From Bradyrhizobium sp. AUGA SZCCT0158 (GTDB lineage: Bacteria; Pseudomonadota; Alphaproteobacteria; Rhizobiales; Xanthobacteraceae): a stretch of DNA of 64,000 nucleotides. Under the pieces are notes generated by a model, which was given only the letters and a program-made list of their open reading frames with translations, did no database searches and was not told the DNA's origin. Made by a program: the position numbers and the translations under genes. The first letter of the stretch is position 1; each line of letters opens with the position of its first letter. This document shows, one piece after another, positions 9,185 to 21,700 of this stretch. The DNA is taken from assembly GCF_018130065.1 (NCBI RefSeq), contig NZ_JAFCME010000001.1, positions 248,001-312,000 on the forward strand, in the 5' to 3' direction.

Positions 9185-12100
9185 CGGAAAATTCGACTTC
9201 CTTCAACATGTCGAGCATCGCGGCGATGTCATCGCCGCGCTTGTCGACCTGAATCTCCGGGGCGAGGCCAGCCGCCATCGTCTCAACGGTCGTCATTTCA
9301 AACAGGCGGTTCAGCGGCAGATCATGGCCGAGATCGCGCTTGATGCGGCTGATGAGCTGGACGGCGGTGAGAGAATCCCCACCGAGCTCGAAGAAGTTGT
9401 CGGTCACGCCTATATTGGGCTGGCGCAGCAGATCGGCCCAGATCGCAGCCAGCGCCGCCTCGGTTGGCGTGCGCGGCGCGACATGCTCGGCAGTCGCAAG
9501 CTGGTCCGGCGCCGGCAGCGCCTTGCGGTCGATCTTGCCGTTCGGCGTCAGCGGCAGCCGGTCCAGCACCACGATGCGCGCCGGCACCATGTAATCCGGC
9601 AGCACCGATGACAGCGCGGTCTTGAGCGCTGAGCCATCCAGCGACGCCTCGCCGCTGACATAGGCCACCAACTGGCGGCCAGCGCCGACCTCGCGCGCCA
9701 CCACAATGGCTGCGCGCACTGCGGCCTGTTCCATCAGCCGTGCCTCGATCTCGCCAAGCTCGATCCGGAAGCCGCGGATCTTCACCTGGTGATCCGAGCG
9801 GCCGATATATTCGATCACACCGTCGGATCGCCACCGCGCCACATCGCCGGTGCGGTACAGCCGTGCACCGGCAGGGCCAAACGGATCGGGAATAAAACGT
9901 TCCGCCGTCAGCGCGCCGCGCTGCCAATAGCCGCGCGCCAATCCCTCGCCGCCGATATAGAGTTCGCCGGCAACCCCGACCGGCGCGAGATTGAGATCAT
10001 TATCCAGGATGTGCAGCGTGGTCTTGCCGATCGGACCGCCCAGCATCGGGCGGTCATCCTGCGCGTCGAGGCGATGGCGGGCTGACCACACGGTGGTCTC
10101 GGTCGGGCCGTACAGGTTCCAGAGCTCGCCGGCCTGCGTCACCAGCCGCCGCGAAAGGTCCGGCGGCAGCGCCTCGCCGCCGCACAGCACCCGGCAGCTT
10201 TGCGGAAGCGGTGGCCCATCGTGATCGAGCAGCATCCGCCAGGTCGACGGCGTCGCCTGAATCATCGTCACGCCTTGGGCTGTCACCAGCGCCTTCAGTT
10301 GACCCGGATCATGCGCGGCGGCGCGATCCGCCAGCACGACGCGGGCGCCCAGCGTGAGCGGCAACCACAATTCCAGCACCGCAATGTCGAACGACAGCGA
10401 GGTCAGGCCGAGCACGCGGTCCTGCGGCGTCATCCCCGGCTGTTCCGCCATCGTCGCCAAAAAATTCGTCACTGCGTCGTGGCGGACCATCACGCCCTTG
10501 GGCAGGCCGGTCGAACCCGACGTGTAGATCACATAGGCCAGACTCTCGGGGTGGATGGCGACGTCGAGATTACCAGCGCCATGATCCCCGCCTCTATCCG
10601 CCTCATCGAGCAGCCACGCTTCGGCGCCGGTCTCCTTCAGCACCGGGGCAAACTGCTCCAGCAGCGACGTCTGCGTCAGCACCAGTCCTGCGCCGCTGTC
10701 GCGCAGCATGTGGAAAAGCCGCTCCGCCGGATAATCCGGATCGAGCGGCAGATACGTCCCGCCGGCCTTCAGCACCGCCAGCAACGCCACCATCATCGCG
10801 ACGCCGCGCTCCAGCGCCAGACCGACCACGACGTCCGTCCCGACGCCGTAATCCCGCAAGCCTCGAGCCAGTCTGTTGGCTCGCTGGTTCAGCTCGCCAT
10901 AGCTCAGCGCCGCATCGCCAAACACCAGCGCGATCGAATCCGGGGACCGGCGCACCTGCTCTTCGAACTGGGCGTGAAGGCAACGGTCTCGCGGATACCC
11001 GGCGTCCGCCCGATTCCACGTATCGAGCAGGAGTTCGCGCTCCTCAGGCGGCAAAATGTCGAGTTGCCGGACGGGAAACTGCGGCCGTCGCTCCAGATTA
11101 TCGGCCAGTTGCTCGAGCGCATGCTGCATCAACGCACAGACGCGTTCGGGCGACAGCGGATGGATCACTTGCGCCGTCAGACCCAGTGCCTGACCGTAAT
11201 CCTCGACGGACAGCATCAAGGGATAGTTGGTGCGCTCTTCGCCGCCGAGCCACTCGATTCCGTCCACGCCCACGGCGGACTCACCCACGCATGAGTCGGC
11301 CGGCATGGCGTTATGGCGGTAGTTCAGGATCGAACTGAACAAGGGGGCCGGCGCCGCAACCTTGCTGCACCTTTGGGCAAGCGCCAGCGAGGCATGCTCA
11401 TGCGCCATCAGTTCGGTGAGCCGGGCGTGCGCACGGCGAACGCTGTCTTCGACCGCGGTGCCATCGAGGTCGAGCCGCAGCGGCAATGTGTTGATGAATA
11501 ATCCCATGGTGCGATCACCACCGGCGCCGGCATGCATGCGGCCAAACAACACCGTGCCGAACACGACGCGCTCGCGTCCGCTGCTCCGCGCCACCACCTG
11601 GCCCCAGGCGAGATGGCAGAGACTGGCTAGACTCACGCCCAGACGCCGCGCCTGAACCCGCAGCCGTCCGTTGAGCGATTGCGACAGCGTTCGCCGGGCT
11701 TCCGACACGCCACGGCCGTCGCCGTGCACCCTGTCCAAACCAAACGGCGTGGTCGGTTCATCGACATCTGACAGCATGCCGCGGAAAAAGCGCTCATGCC
11801 CGGCCGTCGCTTCCGCTCCCCGCGTCTGAGCCACGAGATTTCGGAACGGATACGGAGCCGGCAACTCATGACCACGCCCGGCCAATATCTGTCGAACTTC
11901 GTCATGCATCACTTCCAGCGTGGAATGATCGCCGATCAGGTGATGCAGCAGCACCAGCAGCAGCCAGCGATCCTTGCCGGGATCGCGGGCCACCGCAAAG
12001 CGCAACAGCGGCGCCTGGCCAAGATCGATCCTGCTCCGCCGCGGATCAAAACGCTGCGCAAGCTGTTCGTGCGCCGGGCTTTGGGAGTCCAGTTCGACCT

Positions 12101-15100
12101 CGGTGACAACAAGGAGAGCCTGTCGCCATACCACCTGCGCTGGCGTGGACAAGCCCTCCCATGCAATGGAGGTGCGGAGAATGTCGTGACGATCGATCAC
12201 CTGCCGAACGGCTGCGAGATAGCGGTCGAGCAAATCGCGGTTTGCAAACGCCATCTGCCCGACCAGCAGATAAGGGTCGCCCTCCGCTGCCAGCAGATGG
12301 TGAAACAGTATGCCGTCCTGCAGCGGCGATAATCCGTAGATGTCCTGGATGTTGGCAACGCCACCGGGAACGTTCGCCGCGATGCGGTCGATGTCCGATT
12401 GCTCCAACGCGATCAGCGGCAACATGTCGGACGTGATCGCCGTCGCCTGCATCGGGATCACGTTGGCCGGCACGTCGGCCACGCCGCCGCCATCGAGGCT
12501 CGCGGCGAAATCAGCCAGCACCGGCCGGGCAAACAGCGTACGCACGTCCGCGCTGAGCGAATGCCGCTGCAACCGCTCCAGCATGCGGACTGCGAGCAGC
12601 GAGTGACCGCCGAGTTCAAAGAAATGATCGTTGCGCCCAATGCGCTCGACGCCAAGCAGTTCGGTCCAGGCCTTCGCAACGATTTCTTCGCGTTCGCCTA
12701 GCGGCGCTTCATAGTCGCGGCGCACGAAGGCATCGTCCTCGGGCGACGGCAATGCCTTTCGATCGATCTTGCCGTTCGGCGTGAGCGGCAACGCTTCCAA
12801 ACGCACGAAAGCCGACGGCACCATGTATTCCGGCAAGCCGGCGCGGAGGTGGGCGCGCAGCGCAGCCGCCAATTCACCACCGTCATCATGCTGCGCTGCC
12901 GGCACCACATAGGCGACCAGCCGCTGGTCGCCGCCATGATCGTGGCGCGCCAGCACCACCGCATCAGCAACACCGGGGTGCCCGTTCAGCCGGAACTCGA
13001 TCTCGCCTAATTCAATGCGGAAGCCACGGATCTTGACCTGATGGTCATTGCGGCCGAGGAACTCGATATTGCCGTCCGGCAAATAGCGCCCGAGATCGCC
13101 GGTGCGGTACATCCGCGCCTCTGCGTCACCGCTGAAGGGATCGAATACGAAGCGTTCCGCCGTCAGATCGGCGCGATTGAGATATCCGCGAGCGACCCCT
13201 GCTCCGCCGACATAAATCTCACCGATCGCCCCAAGCGGAACCGGCGCACCGAACCTATCCAGCAGGTAAACCTGCGTGTTCGGGAGCGGGCGACCGATCG
13301 GGATGACGCCGCCTTCGAAGTCCATCGGCCGCAACCAGGTTGTGGCGCAGACGGTTGTCTCCGTGGGACCGTAGCCGTTGAAAACGGCCACGCCCGAAGG
13401 AACGCCCTTGATCAGCTCGGCCCTGGGCAGTTCACCGGCGAGGACAAGCACCCGAAGTGATGCCAGACGATCAAGGTCCGTGCGCCCCTGCAGCAAGGCG
13501 GGCGGCAGGGTTGCGTGTGTAATGCCGTTGTGTGCCAGATAGTCCAGCAGTTCCGCCGCGTTGCGATGCTCTCGCGGGCCGAGCAGAAACAATTCGGCCC
13601 CGGAGCACAGGGCCATGACGACTTCCCAGGTGCTGGCGTCAAAGCTGAAGGAAGCGAACTGAACGACGCGGCTGCGCGCGGAAACTTCAAACAGCCCCCG
13701 TTGGGCCAGCGCCAGGTTCACCGCGCCGCGATGCTCGACCATCACGCCTTTGGGCGTGCCGGTAGAACCCGACGTATAGATAGTGTAGGCGAGATGACGC
13801 GATGTCAGGCCCACGACCTCCGGATTTGACTTCGCCAACCCGGCAATAACAGGCGCCCCCGCTTCCAGATCAACGATCTCGCACGCCGTTCCCGCGAGCG
13901 CCGCGCACCCGGCGTCGTCGCAAATCAACAGCTTTGGTTTTGCGTCATCGACGATCTCCCGCAGCCGTTCGGCGGGATAGGCGGGATCGAGCGGCAGATA
14001 GGCGCCGCCTGCCTTAAGTACGGCCAGCAGGCTGACGATCATCGCGATGCCGCGTTCGAGGCAGATCGCGACCGGCTGGTCCGGACCCACGCCCCGCCCG
14101 ATCAGGTAACGCGCGAGCTGGTTGGCCCTCGCATCCAGTTCGCCATAACTTAGACGAATATCCTCGTGCACCAGCGCAGTCGCTTCAGGTGCCTTTCGGG
14201 CCTGCTCCGCAAACAGTTCATGGATACAATGTTCGGACGGGAACGGCGCAGCGGTCTGGTTCCAGCTCTTCAGAACGAGTTCGCGCTCACTGGCATCAGT
14301 CACATCGATCCGGTCGACGACCTGATCTGAATCGGCAACCATGGCTCGCAGTACGGCGAGAAGATAGTCGCGATGACGCTTGATGGTTGCTTCATCAAAC
14401 AGGGCTGTCGCGTAATTCAGAGCCCCGATGATGCGGCCGCCGGCCTCGCCCAGGTTGAGCTCAAGATCGAACTTGACCTTGTTGAGCACCGTATCCGTGA
14501 TTTCGGCTCTCAGGCCCGGCAGTTCAAACGCCGCCGACTCGTTGTTCTGCCAGGCGAACACGACTTGAAACACCGGGGCATGATCCAGACGCCGCGGCGG
14601 CTGGATGATCTCGACGAGTTGCTCGAACGGCAGATCCTGGTGATCCTGAGCCGCCAGCGCCGCACCGCGCACGCGGCTCAGTAGCTCCGCCACATCAGGC
14701 TCACCCGACAGATCGACGCGAAGCGCCAGCATGTTGACGAAGAAGCCGACCAGACCTTCGATTTCCCGCCGGTTGCGGTTGGCCGTCGGCGTACCGATCA
14801 CGACATCGTTCTGACCCGATAGCCTCGACAGCACGGCCGCCCATGCCGCCAGCACTGTCATGAATACGGTCGCGCGATGAGACTGGCTTAGCCGCTTGAT
14901 GCCATGCGCAAGTCCCGCGTCGATCTCGATCGGCAAGGACGCGCCGGCGATAGACTTGTTCGGTTGCCGCAGCCGATCGGTGGGCAGCTCGAGCAGCGCC
15001 GGAGCGCCCGCCAGCGCCTGCCGCCAGTGATCGACCTGCCGCTGCAATCGCTCACCCGCCAGCCACTGCCGTTGCCAGGCGGCATAGTCCGGATACTGAA

Positions 15101-15743
15101 TCGGCAGCGCCGGCAGTGGATCGCCCTCGCCGGCCATGAAGGCGCGATACAAGGCGCCCAGCTCGCGCACGAGCACAGCAATGGACCAGCCGTCGGAAAC
15201 GATATGATGCTGGGTCAGCAGGAACAGATATTCGCTCTCCGCGGTCCGGATGAGGCGACCGCGGATCAACGGCCCCTGGGAGAGATCGAAGGACGTATTC
15301 GCCTCATCGCGGCTCAGCCGCACAAGCACCTGCTCGCGCGCCGGATCGGCCCGTAAATCATGTACGAGCAAAGGCACGCCCTGGCCGGCAGGCAGCAGCT
15401 CGACGCTGGGCTGTCCGTCGACAACGCGAAAAATGCTTCGCAGGGATTCGTGACGCGCAAACAGCTGGTCCAGACTGCGACGCCAGGCGATGACGTCGAG
15501 ATCGCCAACAAGGCGCAACGCGCCGCGAATGTGATAGTTGGTGCTGCTGCCCTCGAGCTGCGTCAGCAGCCAAAGCCGCTGTTGCGCAAAGGACAATGCC
15601 AAAGGCCCGTCGCGTGGCACCGCCGGTATCGCGACGGGTTCGCCCCTGTTGGCGTTCCGGCTCCGGTCCTTGGCCAACGCCAGGAGTTTTCTCAACCCTT
15701 CTGCATCCAGCTCCCGCAAATCGGGTTTCAATGAATCCGCCAT
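9177..15743 (-). CDS. Nonribosomal peptide synthetase, second subunit, C-A-T-C-A-T
   Basis: This is a two-module NRPS of about 2,188 residues with no E or thioesterase domain. Order: C (LSFAQQRLWLL near 55, HHIVSDGWS near 182), A (TSGSTGTPKG near 665), carrier (FFELGGHSLLAVRM near 1055), C (LSPLQDGILFHHL near 1150), A (TSGSTGLPKG near 1750), carrier (FFELGGDSLTAVQL near 2120). The second C domain has HHLIGDHS instead of the usual HHxxxDG. The first A pocket reads D-A-W-T-V-A-G-V-C, close to the GrsA Phe code, so an aromatic residue is likely. The second reads D-I-L-Q-L-G-L-V-W, almost the established Gly code DILQLGLIWK. Start: ATG 15743 lies 8 nt after GGGA. An in-frame GTG at 15749 would overlap the upstream TGA but leaves only 2 nt after GGGA, so ATG is preferred. 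The subunit sits between the FAAL-bearing and the E-rich subunits in one tight operon. Confidence 0.96.
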   Translation of the reverse strand: MADSLKPDLRELDAEGLRKLLALAKDRSRNANRGEPVAIPAVPRDGPLALSFAQQRLWLLTQLEGSSTNYHIRGALRLVGDLDVIAWRRSLDQLFARHESLRSIFRVVDGQPSVELLPAGQGVPLLVHDLRADPAREQVLVRLSRDEANTSFDLSQGPLIRGRLIRTAESEYLFLLTQHHIVSDGWSIAVLVRELGALYRAFMAGEGDPLPALPIQYPDYAAWQRQWLAGERLQRQVDHWRQALAGAPALLELPTDRLRQPNKSIAGASLPIEIDAGLAHGIKRLSQSHRATVFMTVLAAWAAVLSRLSGQNDVVIGTPTANRNRREIEGLVGFFVNMLALRVDLSGEPDVAELLSRVRGAALAAQDHQDLPFEQLVEIIQPPRRLDHAPVFQVVFAWQNNESAAFELPGLRAEITDTVLNKVKFDLELNLGEAGGRIIGALNYATALFDEATIKRHRDYLLAVLRAMVADSDQVVDRIDVTDASERELVLKSWNQTAAPFPSEHCIHELFAEQARKAPEATALVHEDIRLSYGELDARANQLARYLIGRGVGPDQPVAICLERGIAMIVSLLAVLKAGGAYLPLDPAYPAERLREIVDDAKPKLLICDDAGCAALAGTACEIVDLEAGAPVIAGLAKSNPEVVGLTSRHLAYTIYTSGSTGTPKGVMVEHRGAVNLALAQRGLFEVSARSRVVQFASFSFDASTWEVVMALCSGAELFLLGPREHRNAAELLDYLAHNGITHATLPPALLQGRTDLDRLASLRVLVLAGELPRAELIKGVPSGVAVFNGYGPTETTVCATTWLRPMDFEGGVIPIGRPLPNTQVYLLDRFGAPVPLGAIGEIYVGGAGVARGYLNRADLTAERFVFDPFSGDAEARMYRTGDLGRYLPDGNIEFLGRNDHQVKIRGFRIELGEIEFRLNGHPGVADAVVLARHDHGGDQRLVAYVVPAAQHDDGGELAAALRAHLRAGLPEYMVPSAFVRLEALPLTPNGKIDRKALPSPEDDAFVRRDYEAPLGEREEIVAKAWTELLGVERIGRNDHFFELGGHSLLAVRMLERLQRHSLSADVRTLFARPVLADFAASLDGGGVADVPANVIPMQATAITSDMLPLIALEQSDIDRIAANVPGGVANIQDIYGLSPLQDGILFHHLLAAEGDPYLLVGQMAFANRDLLDRYLAAVRQVIDRHDILRTSIAWEGLSTPAQVVWRQALLVVTEVELDSQSPAHEQLAQRFDPRRSRIDLGQAPLLRFAVARDPGKDRWLLLVLLHHLIGDHSTLEVMHDEVRQILAGRGHELPAPYPFRNLVAQTRGAEATAGHERFFRGMLSDVDEPTTPFGLDRVHGDGRGVSEARRTLSQSLNGRLRVQARRLGVSLASLCHLAWGQVVARSSGRERVVFGTVLFGRMHAGAGGDRTMGLFINTLPLRLDLDGTAVEDSVRRAHARLTELMAHEHASLALAQRCSKVAAPAPLFSSILNYRHNAMPADSCVGESAVGVDGIEWLGGEERTNYPLMLSVEDYGQALGLTAQVIHPLSPERVCALMQHALEQLADNLERRPQFPVRQLDILPPEERELLLDTWNRADAGYPRDRCLHAQFEEQVRRSPDSIALVFGDAALSYGELNQRANRLARGLRDYGVGTDVVVGLALERGVAMMVALLAVLKAGGTYLPLDPDYPAERLFHMLRDSGAGLVLTQTSLLEQFAPVLKETGAEAWLLDEADRGGDHGAGNLDVAIHPESLAYVIYTSGSTGLPKGVMVRHDAVTNFLATMAEQPGMTPQDRVLGLTSLSFDIAVLELWLPLTLGARVVLADRAAAHDPGQLKALVTAQGVTMIQATPSTWRMLLDHDGPPLPQSCRVLCGGEALPPDLSRRLVTQAGELWNLYGPTETTVWSARHRLDAQDDRPMLGGPIGKTTLHILDNDLNLAPVGVAGELYIGGEGLARGYWQRGALTAERFIPDPFGPAGARLYRTGDVARWRSDGVIEYIGRSDHQVKIRGFRIELGEIEARLMEQAAVRAAIVVAREVGAGRQLVAYVSGEASLDGSALKTALSSVLPDYMVPARIVVLDRLPLTPNGKIDRKALPAPDQLATAEHVAPRTPTEAALAAIWADLLRQPNIGVTDNFFELGGDSLTAVQLISRIKRDLGHDLPLNRLFEMTTVETMAAGLAPEIQVDKRGDDIAAMLDMLKEVEFSDE

Positions 15744-15745
15744 TG

Positions 15746-18700
15746 TCACAGTCCCGATGCGATCAGATCGTGAAGTTCTTTTGCATCGAACTCGCGTTCG
15801 ATCAGCCTGATCGAAACGATCCGGGCGAACTGGGCGAGTTCCGGATGAACGAACAGATCCGAAATCTGGATCGACACGCCGAGATCCTGCGACACCCGGC
15901 TGAGCAGCCGCACCGCAAGCAATGAGTGTCCGCCGAGCTCGAAGAAATGGTCATTGCGTCCAATCCGCTCGACGCCCAGCAACTCGCTCCAGATCTTCGC
16001 CAGCGCGATCTCGATTTCGTCCTCGGGCGCCGCATAGCGGCGCGCCGCTGCGTCCTCGTCTGGCGGCGGCAGTGCTCGCCGATCGATCTTGCCATTCGGG
16101 GTCAGCGGCAGTTGCTCGAGAACCACGATTACCGCGGGAACCATGTAGTCGGGCAGCATGGCGGACAACGCCTGGCGCAGCGCCTGGCGGTCCAACGCCC
16201 GCTCGCCGCTGGCGTAGGCGATCAGCTGACGTCCCGCCCTCGTCTCGCGTGTCACCACGACGGCGGCGCTTACGCCGCGCTGCTCCAGCAAGCGCGATTC
16301 GATCTCCCCCAATTCGATCCGGAAACCGCGAATCTTCACTTGATGGTCCGCGCGCCCGACATATTCGATCACGCCGTCAGCCCGCCACCGTGCCAGATCG
16401 CCGGTCCGATAGAGCCGCCCACCATTGCCGCCGAACGGATCCGGAATGAACCGCTCCGCCGTCAGCGCACCGCGCTTGAGATAGCCGCGCGCCAGCCCCA
16501 CACCACCGATGAACAACTCTCCCGTTACGCCGGCGGGGACCATGTTGAGTTCAGCGTCGAGAATGTAGGCGGACCGGAGACCAACGGGCCGTCCGATCGG
16601 CGCGTATTGACCCGGCGTCAACGCAGCCTCGTCGACAGTCCATGCCGTCGGCGCGATCACGGTCTCGGTCGGACCATAGGCGTTGATCAGAAGACCGACA
16701 TTGACGGCCCGACGAAACGCTTTGATTCCCGTATCCGACCAGGCCTCGCCGCCCACGATGCAGACTCTCAGCGAAAGGCGTCGGCCGCTATGCCGCAACG
16801 CTTCACTCAACTGGTCGACATAGGCCGGAGGCAGGAAGAGTACCGTGACCGAATGACGCTCGATTTCGCCAACCAGGTCGTCGATCAGCAGACCTGGCCT
16901 GGACGGCAAGACGAGCGACCCGCCTGTCATCAGCGGCACCAGCCACCTTTCGTGGGCAATGTCGAAATTGATCGAAGCCGACTGAAACTCCCGATCGCCC
17001 GAGTTCATGCCATACAGCCGGCCGATCGCCTCGCAATGCATGGCGAGCGGACCGTGCGAGACCGTCACGCCCTTCGGTGTTCCCGTCGAACCCGAGGTGT
17101 AGATCACATAGGCCAGGCTGTCCGGATGGATTTCGACATCGAGGTTGCTGACGTCATCACCGGCGCGCCACTGCTGCGGCTCATCGAGGCGCAAGGCCTC
17201 GACCCCGGTGTTGCGGAGCACCGGCGCAAGACGCTTGAGCGGCGCGCTTTCCGTCAATACCAACTTGGTCGCACTGTCGCGCAGCATGTGGGCGAGGCGA
17301 TCGTCCGGATAGTCCGGATCGAGCGGAAGATAGGCGCCGCCGGCCTTCAGGACAGCCAGCAGCGCGACCATCATGTCCGGGCTGCGGGCCAGCGCCAGGC
17401 CGACCAGGCGATCCGGACCGATGCCCCACCGGCGAAGCCGTCGCGCCAGCCGGTTCGCGCGGGCGTTCAACTCACCATAGCTGACGGACGTCTCGCCCCA
17501 CGCCAGCGCAACCGACGAAGGCGCCTGCGCGGCCCGCGCCTCGATCTGCGCGACGACGCCGATATGGGACGGCCGCGATGCCGCCAAGTTCGCGACGCCG
17601 CTCCAGTCCAGCAGCCGCCTTGCTTCATCGTTGTCGGGCAATCCGATATCACCCACCGGCCGCCCGGCATCGGCCACAACCTGCTCCAGCAATCCGTATA
17701 AGCCGTCTCGTAGACGCTGGATGCCGGCGCCGTCGAAACGGGCCCGGTCGTAGTTGAGCTCCAGATTGAGCGCATCCGCTCCGGCGAACACGGCAACCGC
17801 CAGCGCATAGTTCGTGGGCGTGACGTGCTCCACGCGTCCGAGACGAGGACCGTCCTCGCCGGTCTTCCGCAACGCCTCGTCGATCGGATAGTTTTCGAAC
17901 ACCAGGATGCTGTCGAACAGGGTCTGCCCGGCATGACCGGCCAGTCGCTGGATCTCGTATAGCGGCGTCCAGCCATGCTCGCGCAAGACCAGGTTCTGCT
18001 CCTGCAACTGACGCAGCCAATCGCCGACGCTGGCTTCCGGGCTTGGTGCGTCGACGATCGGCAGCGTGTTGATGAACAGGCCGACCATCTCCTCGGAGCC
18101 TGCCAGTTCCGCCGGACGGCCCGATACGGTCACCCCGAACGAGATTGCGCCTTGCCGCGAATGCCGCCGCAACAGTTGCGCCCACGCACCCTGAAGGAGC
18201 GTGTTGAGCGTCACCCGTTCCCGCTTCGCAAATGACTTCAGCCGTTCGGTCAGCTCGGCGCTTACCGCGAGCGCGATGCTGGCATGACCTGCGGCCTCCG
18301 GCACCATGCCGTTCGATGGCAGTGCATTCGCCAGCAAGGTCGGCGTATCCAGCTTTCCCAGCGCACCACGCCAGAACCTGGCTGCCGCTGCATGATCCCT
18401 GCCCTGCAGCCACGAGATGTAGTCGCGATAGTTGCCCTGCACCGTCGGCAGCGCGCCGCCGCTCATGTGCTGCAGCACCTCCGCAACCAGTCTCGCCGAG
18501 CTCCAGCCGTCGATAAAGATGTGATGATGGGTCCAGATCAGCCAGTGCCTGGCGTCATCGAGCCGGATCAAACGCACCCCCTGCAGCGGGGGGCGGGAGA
18601 TATCAAAACCGCTTTCGCGCTCCCGGCGTGACGCGTCGGCCAGCGCGATTTCAAGCCGGCCGCTGCGCTCCAACGCCACCGCCCGATCGCGCCAATCCTC

Positions 18701-21700
18701 CTCGACAAAAGGCACCACCACATGACGGTGCACGACTTGTTGGGCCGCGCCCGACAGCTGCTCCCAGACGAAGCCCGTGCGCAACGCGGCGTGGCGGTCG
18801 CTCACTGCCTGCCACGCCGCTTTCAGCTTGCCGGCATCGAAGCCGAACAATTCGAGACCGACCTGGTTGACATAGACGTCGTCGACGCCGTCGCGGAGCG
18901 CGTGGAACAGCATGCCCTGCTGCATCGGCGAAAGCGGATAGATGTCCTCGATGCCGCGCAGATCCAGCGTCGTGCCCAGCCGGTCGAGATCGACTTGATT
19001 CAGGCCGGACAGCGCGACATCGGACGGCGTGAGTGCGGACGCACCGCTGCAGCAATGCGTCACCAGTTCGCGCAAAGCGGTCTCGTACATGTGCGCCAGC
19101 CGCTCGACCGTCTCCCGCCGATAACGTTTGCGCCCGTATCCAAAGGATAGAAGCAGACGTCCCTCACGCACCTGCGCCGTGATGTTCAGCCAGCCCCTGA
19201 GGCGAGCGGCATCACTTCGCGCCGCACCCGAACTCTCTGGTGCAAAGTCGAAGAGCGAGGAAGCACCCATGCTGCCGTCGAATCGGCCGAGATAGTTGAA
19301 CACGATCTGCGGCCCGGCCAGCCGGCCCAGAGCGTGGCGTTGCTCCTCGGAACCGAGATAGCGCAACACGCCGTAGCCAATTCCACGGTTCGGGATGGCG
19401 CGAAGGTCTTCCTTGACCGATTTGATCAGCGCGGCGTCGTCGCGTGATCCATCATGGAGTCGCACCGGGAACGCTGTTGTAAACCAGCCCACCGTGCGGG
19501 AAACATCCGTCCCGGGAAAAATGTCCTCACGGCCGTGGCCCTCGAGTTCGACCGTCAACTCGTCGAGCCCGCCCCAGCGCGAGACGGCGCGCGCCAGGCT
19601 CGCCAGCAGCAGATCGTTGACCTGCGTCCGATAGGCGGATGGCGCTTCCTGCAGCAGCCTCGACGTCAATCCTACGTCGAGGACCAGCGACACCTCCTCC
19701 CCGTCCCTGACGAGGTCCGGACCACCATGATCATGATCGCATAACAGGTCGGCACCCGCTCCGCTCGTCAGCCAGAACGGCATTTCACCTGCAAGCGCCG
19801 GGGTGGCCGCATAGGCGTGCAGCCGCTCTCCCCACGACGCGTAGGATTCGCTCTTCGGCGGCAGCGAAACAGTGACCGCGCCATGCTTCAGCTGACCGTA
19901 AGCTGCGGCCAAATCTTCCAGCAAAACCCGCCACGACACGCCGTCAACTGCCAGATGATGAATCGCGATCAGCAATCGTTGACTGCCGTCGGCGAGATCC
20001 ATGGCTGCCGCGCGCAACAAGGGACCGGATGACAGCGACAGACTCGCCTGCGCGGCGGACGCAATCGCCGCGACCTTCGCGGCGGCGTCGACATCCGTGC
20101 GAACCCACAGCAAGTCTGACGGCGCCGGCGCTGCGCCATATTCTGCCCGCCACGCGCGGTCTACCTGCTCGAAGCGCAAGCGCAACGCGTCGTGGTGATC
20201 CACGACCGCAACGAGCGCACGTCGCAGCACCTCCCAATCCAGCCGCGACTGCGGGACCAGCAGCACGGCCTGGTTCCAATGATTCCGGTTGCCGGCGTCC
20301 TCATCGAAGAAGCGGGTCTGGATCGGCAGGAGGCAGTGCCCGCCGGTTACCCGGTCGCTCCCCGCGCTGGGCTCCGCCTTCGACTTCTCACTCCTTGCGA
20401 CAGGCACCGCTGTGATCGTCGCTACCGTCGCCAGGCGTGCGATGGCTTGCTGTCCAAAGACCTGTTTCGGCGTCAGACGAATGCCGCGCTTGCGGAGCCG
20501 CGCGATGATCTGCAGGCTGAGAATTGAATCGCCGCCGAGTTCAAAGAAATTGTCGTTGCGGCCGATTTGCTCTCGGCCGAGCACCTCGCGCCAGACCGCC
20601 GCGATCGCCTCTTCGGTCGCTCCCTCGGGGGCCGCGTAGTTCGCGACATCAGTGTCTTGATCCGGCTCCGGCAGCGCCTTGCGATCCGCCTTGCCGTTTG
20701 GCGTCAGCGGCAGGCGCTCCAGCAGAACGACCCGCGACGGCACCATGTATTCCGGCAGGACGGCCGCCAGTTGCTGCTTGATCGCCTCCGCCGTCGGCGC
20801 CGTGCCGGACCGGGGCACGCAGTACGCAACCAGTTCCTGCCGTTCGGCGCCTGCCCCGATGGCCCGGGCAATTACCACCGCGTCATCGATCTCGTGCAAC
20901 ACCTTGACCGCGCGCGCCACTTCGTCAAGCTCGATGCGGTAGCCGCGCAACTTGATCTGATCGTCGCCACGGCCGACGAACATCAACCGCCCCGACTGAT
21001 CGCAGCGAACCCGATCCCCCGTCCTGTACAGCAGTTCCCCAGCCTGCCCGAACGGATTCGGCACGAAGCGTTCGGCGGTCAGGCCTGGCTGGCCACGATA
21101 GCCCCGCGCCAGCCCGGTACCTCCGAGATAGAGTTCACCGGTGGCCCCGATCGGCACCTCGTTCAGCGCATCGTCCAACACATGAGCGCGCAGATTGGCG
21201 AGCGGCAAGCCAATGGGAACTGGGCCCGTCTCACATGCAGGCTCGCATTCATGGGTAACCGCACCGACCGTCGTTTCTGTCGGACCATAGTGATTGAGAA
21301 TTCGACATTGCGGCCGCAATTGACGGATTTCGCTCAGCAGCGCTGCGTCGCAGGCCTCCCCGCCGAGAATGAGGACATCGCGCGGCAGCAAATCGGCCGA
21401 GCGTGACGCCTGCAGCAGCCCGCGCAGATGGCTGGGCACGATCTTGAGAATGCCAACGTTGCCATCCCGCATCGCTTTCGCAAACAAATCCGCATCGAGG
21501 ATGGCTTCCGGAGCCAATAGATTCAGCGTCGCCCCGGAGGCAAGCGCACCGAACAGCACGGTGTGACCGAGATCGGCCGCGACGGTAGAAACCATCGCCA
21601 TGCTTGCACTCGGCGGCGGCTGCACGCGTTGCAGCAGGGCCTGGACATAATTGGCCAGCGCACCGTGCGAAACCGCCACCCCTTTGGGGGTCCCTGTCGA

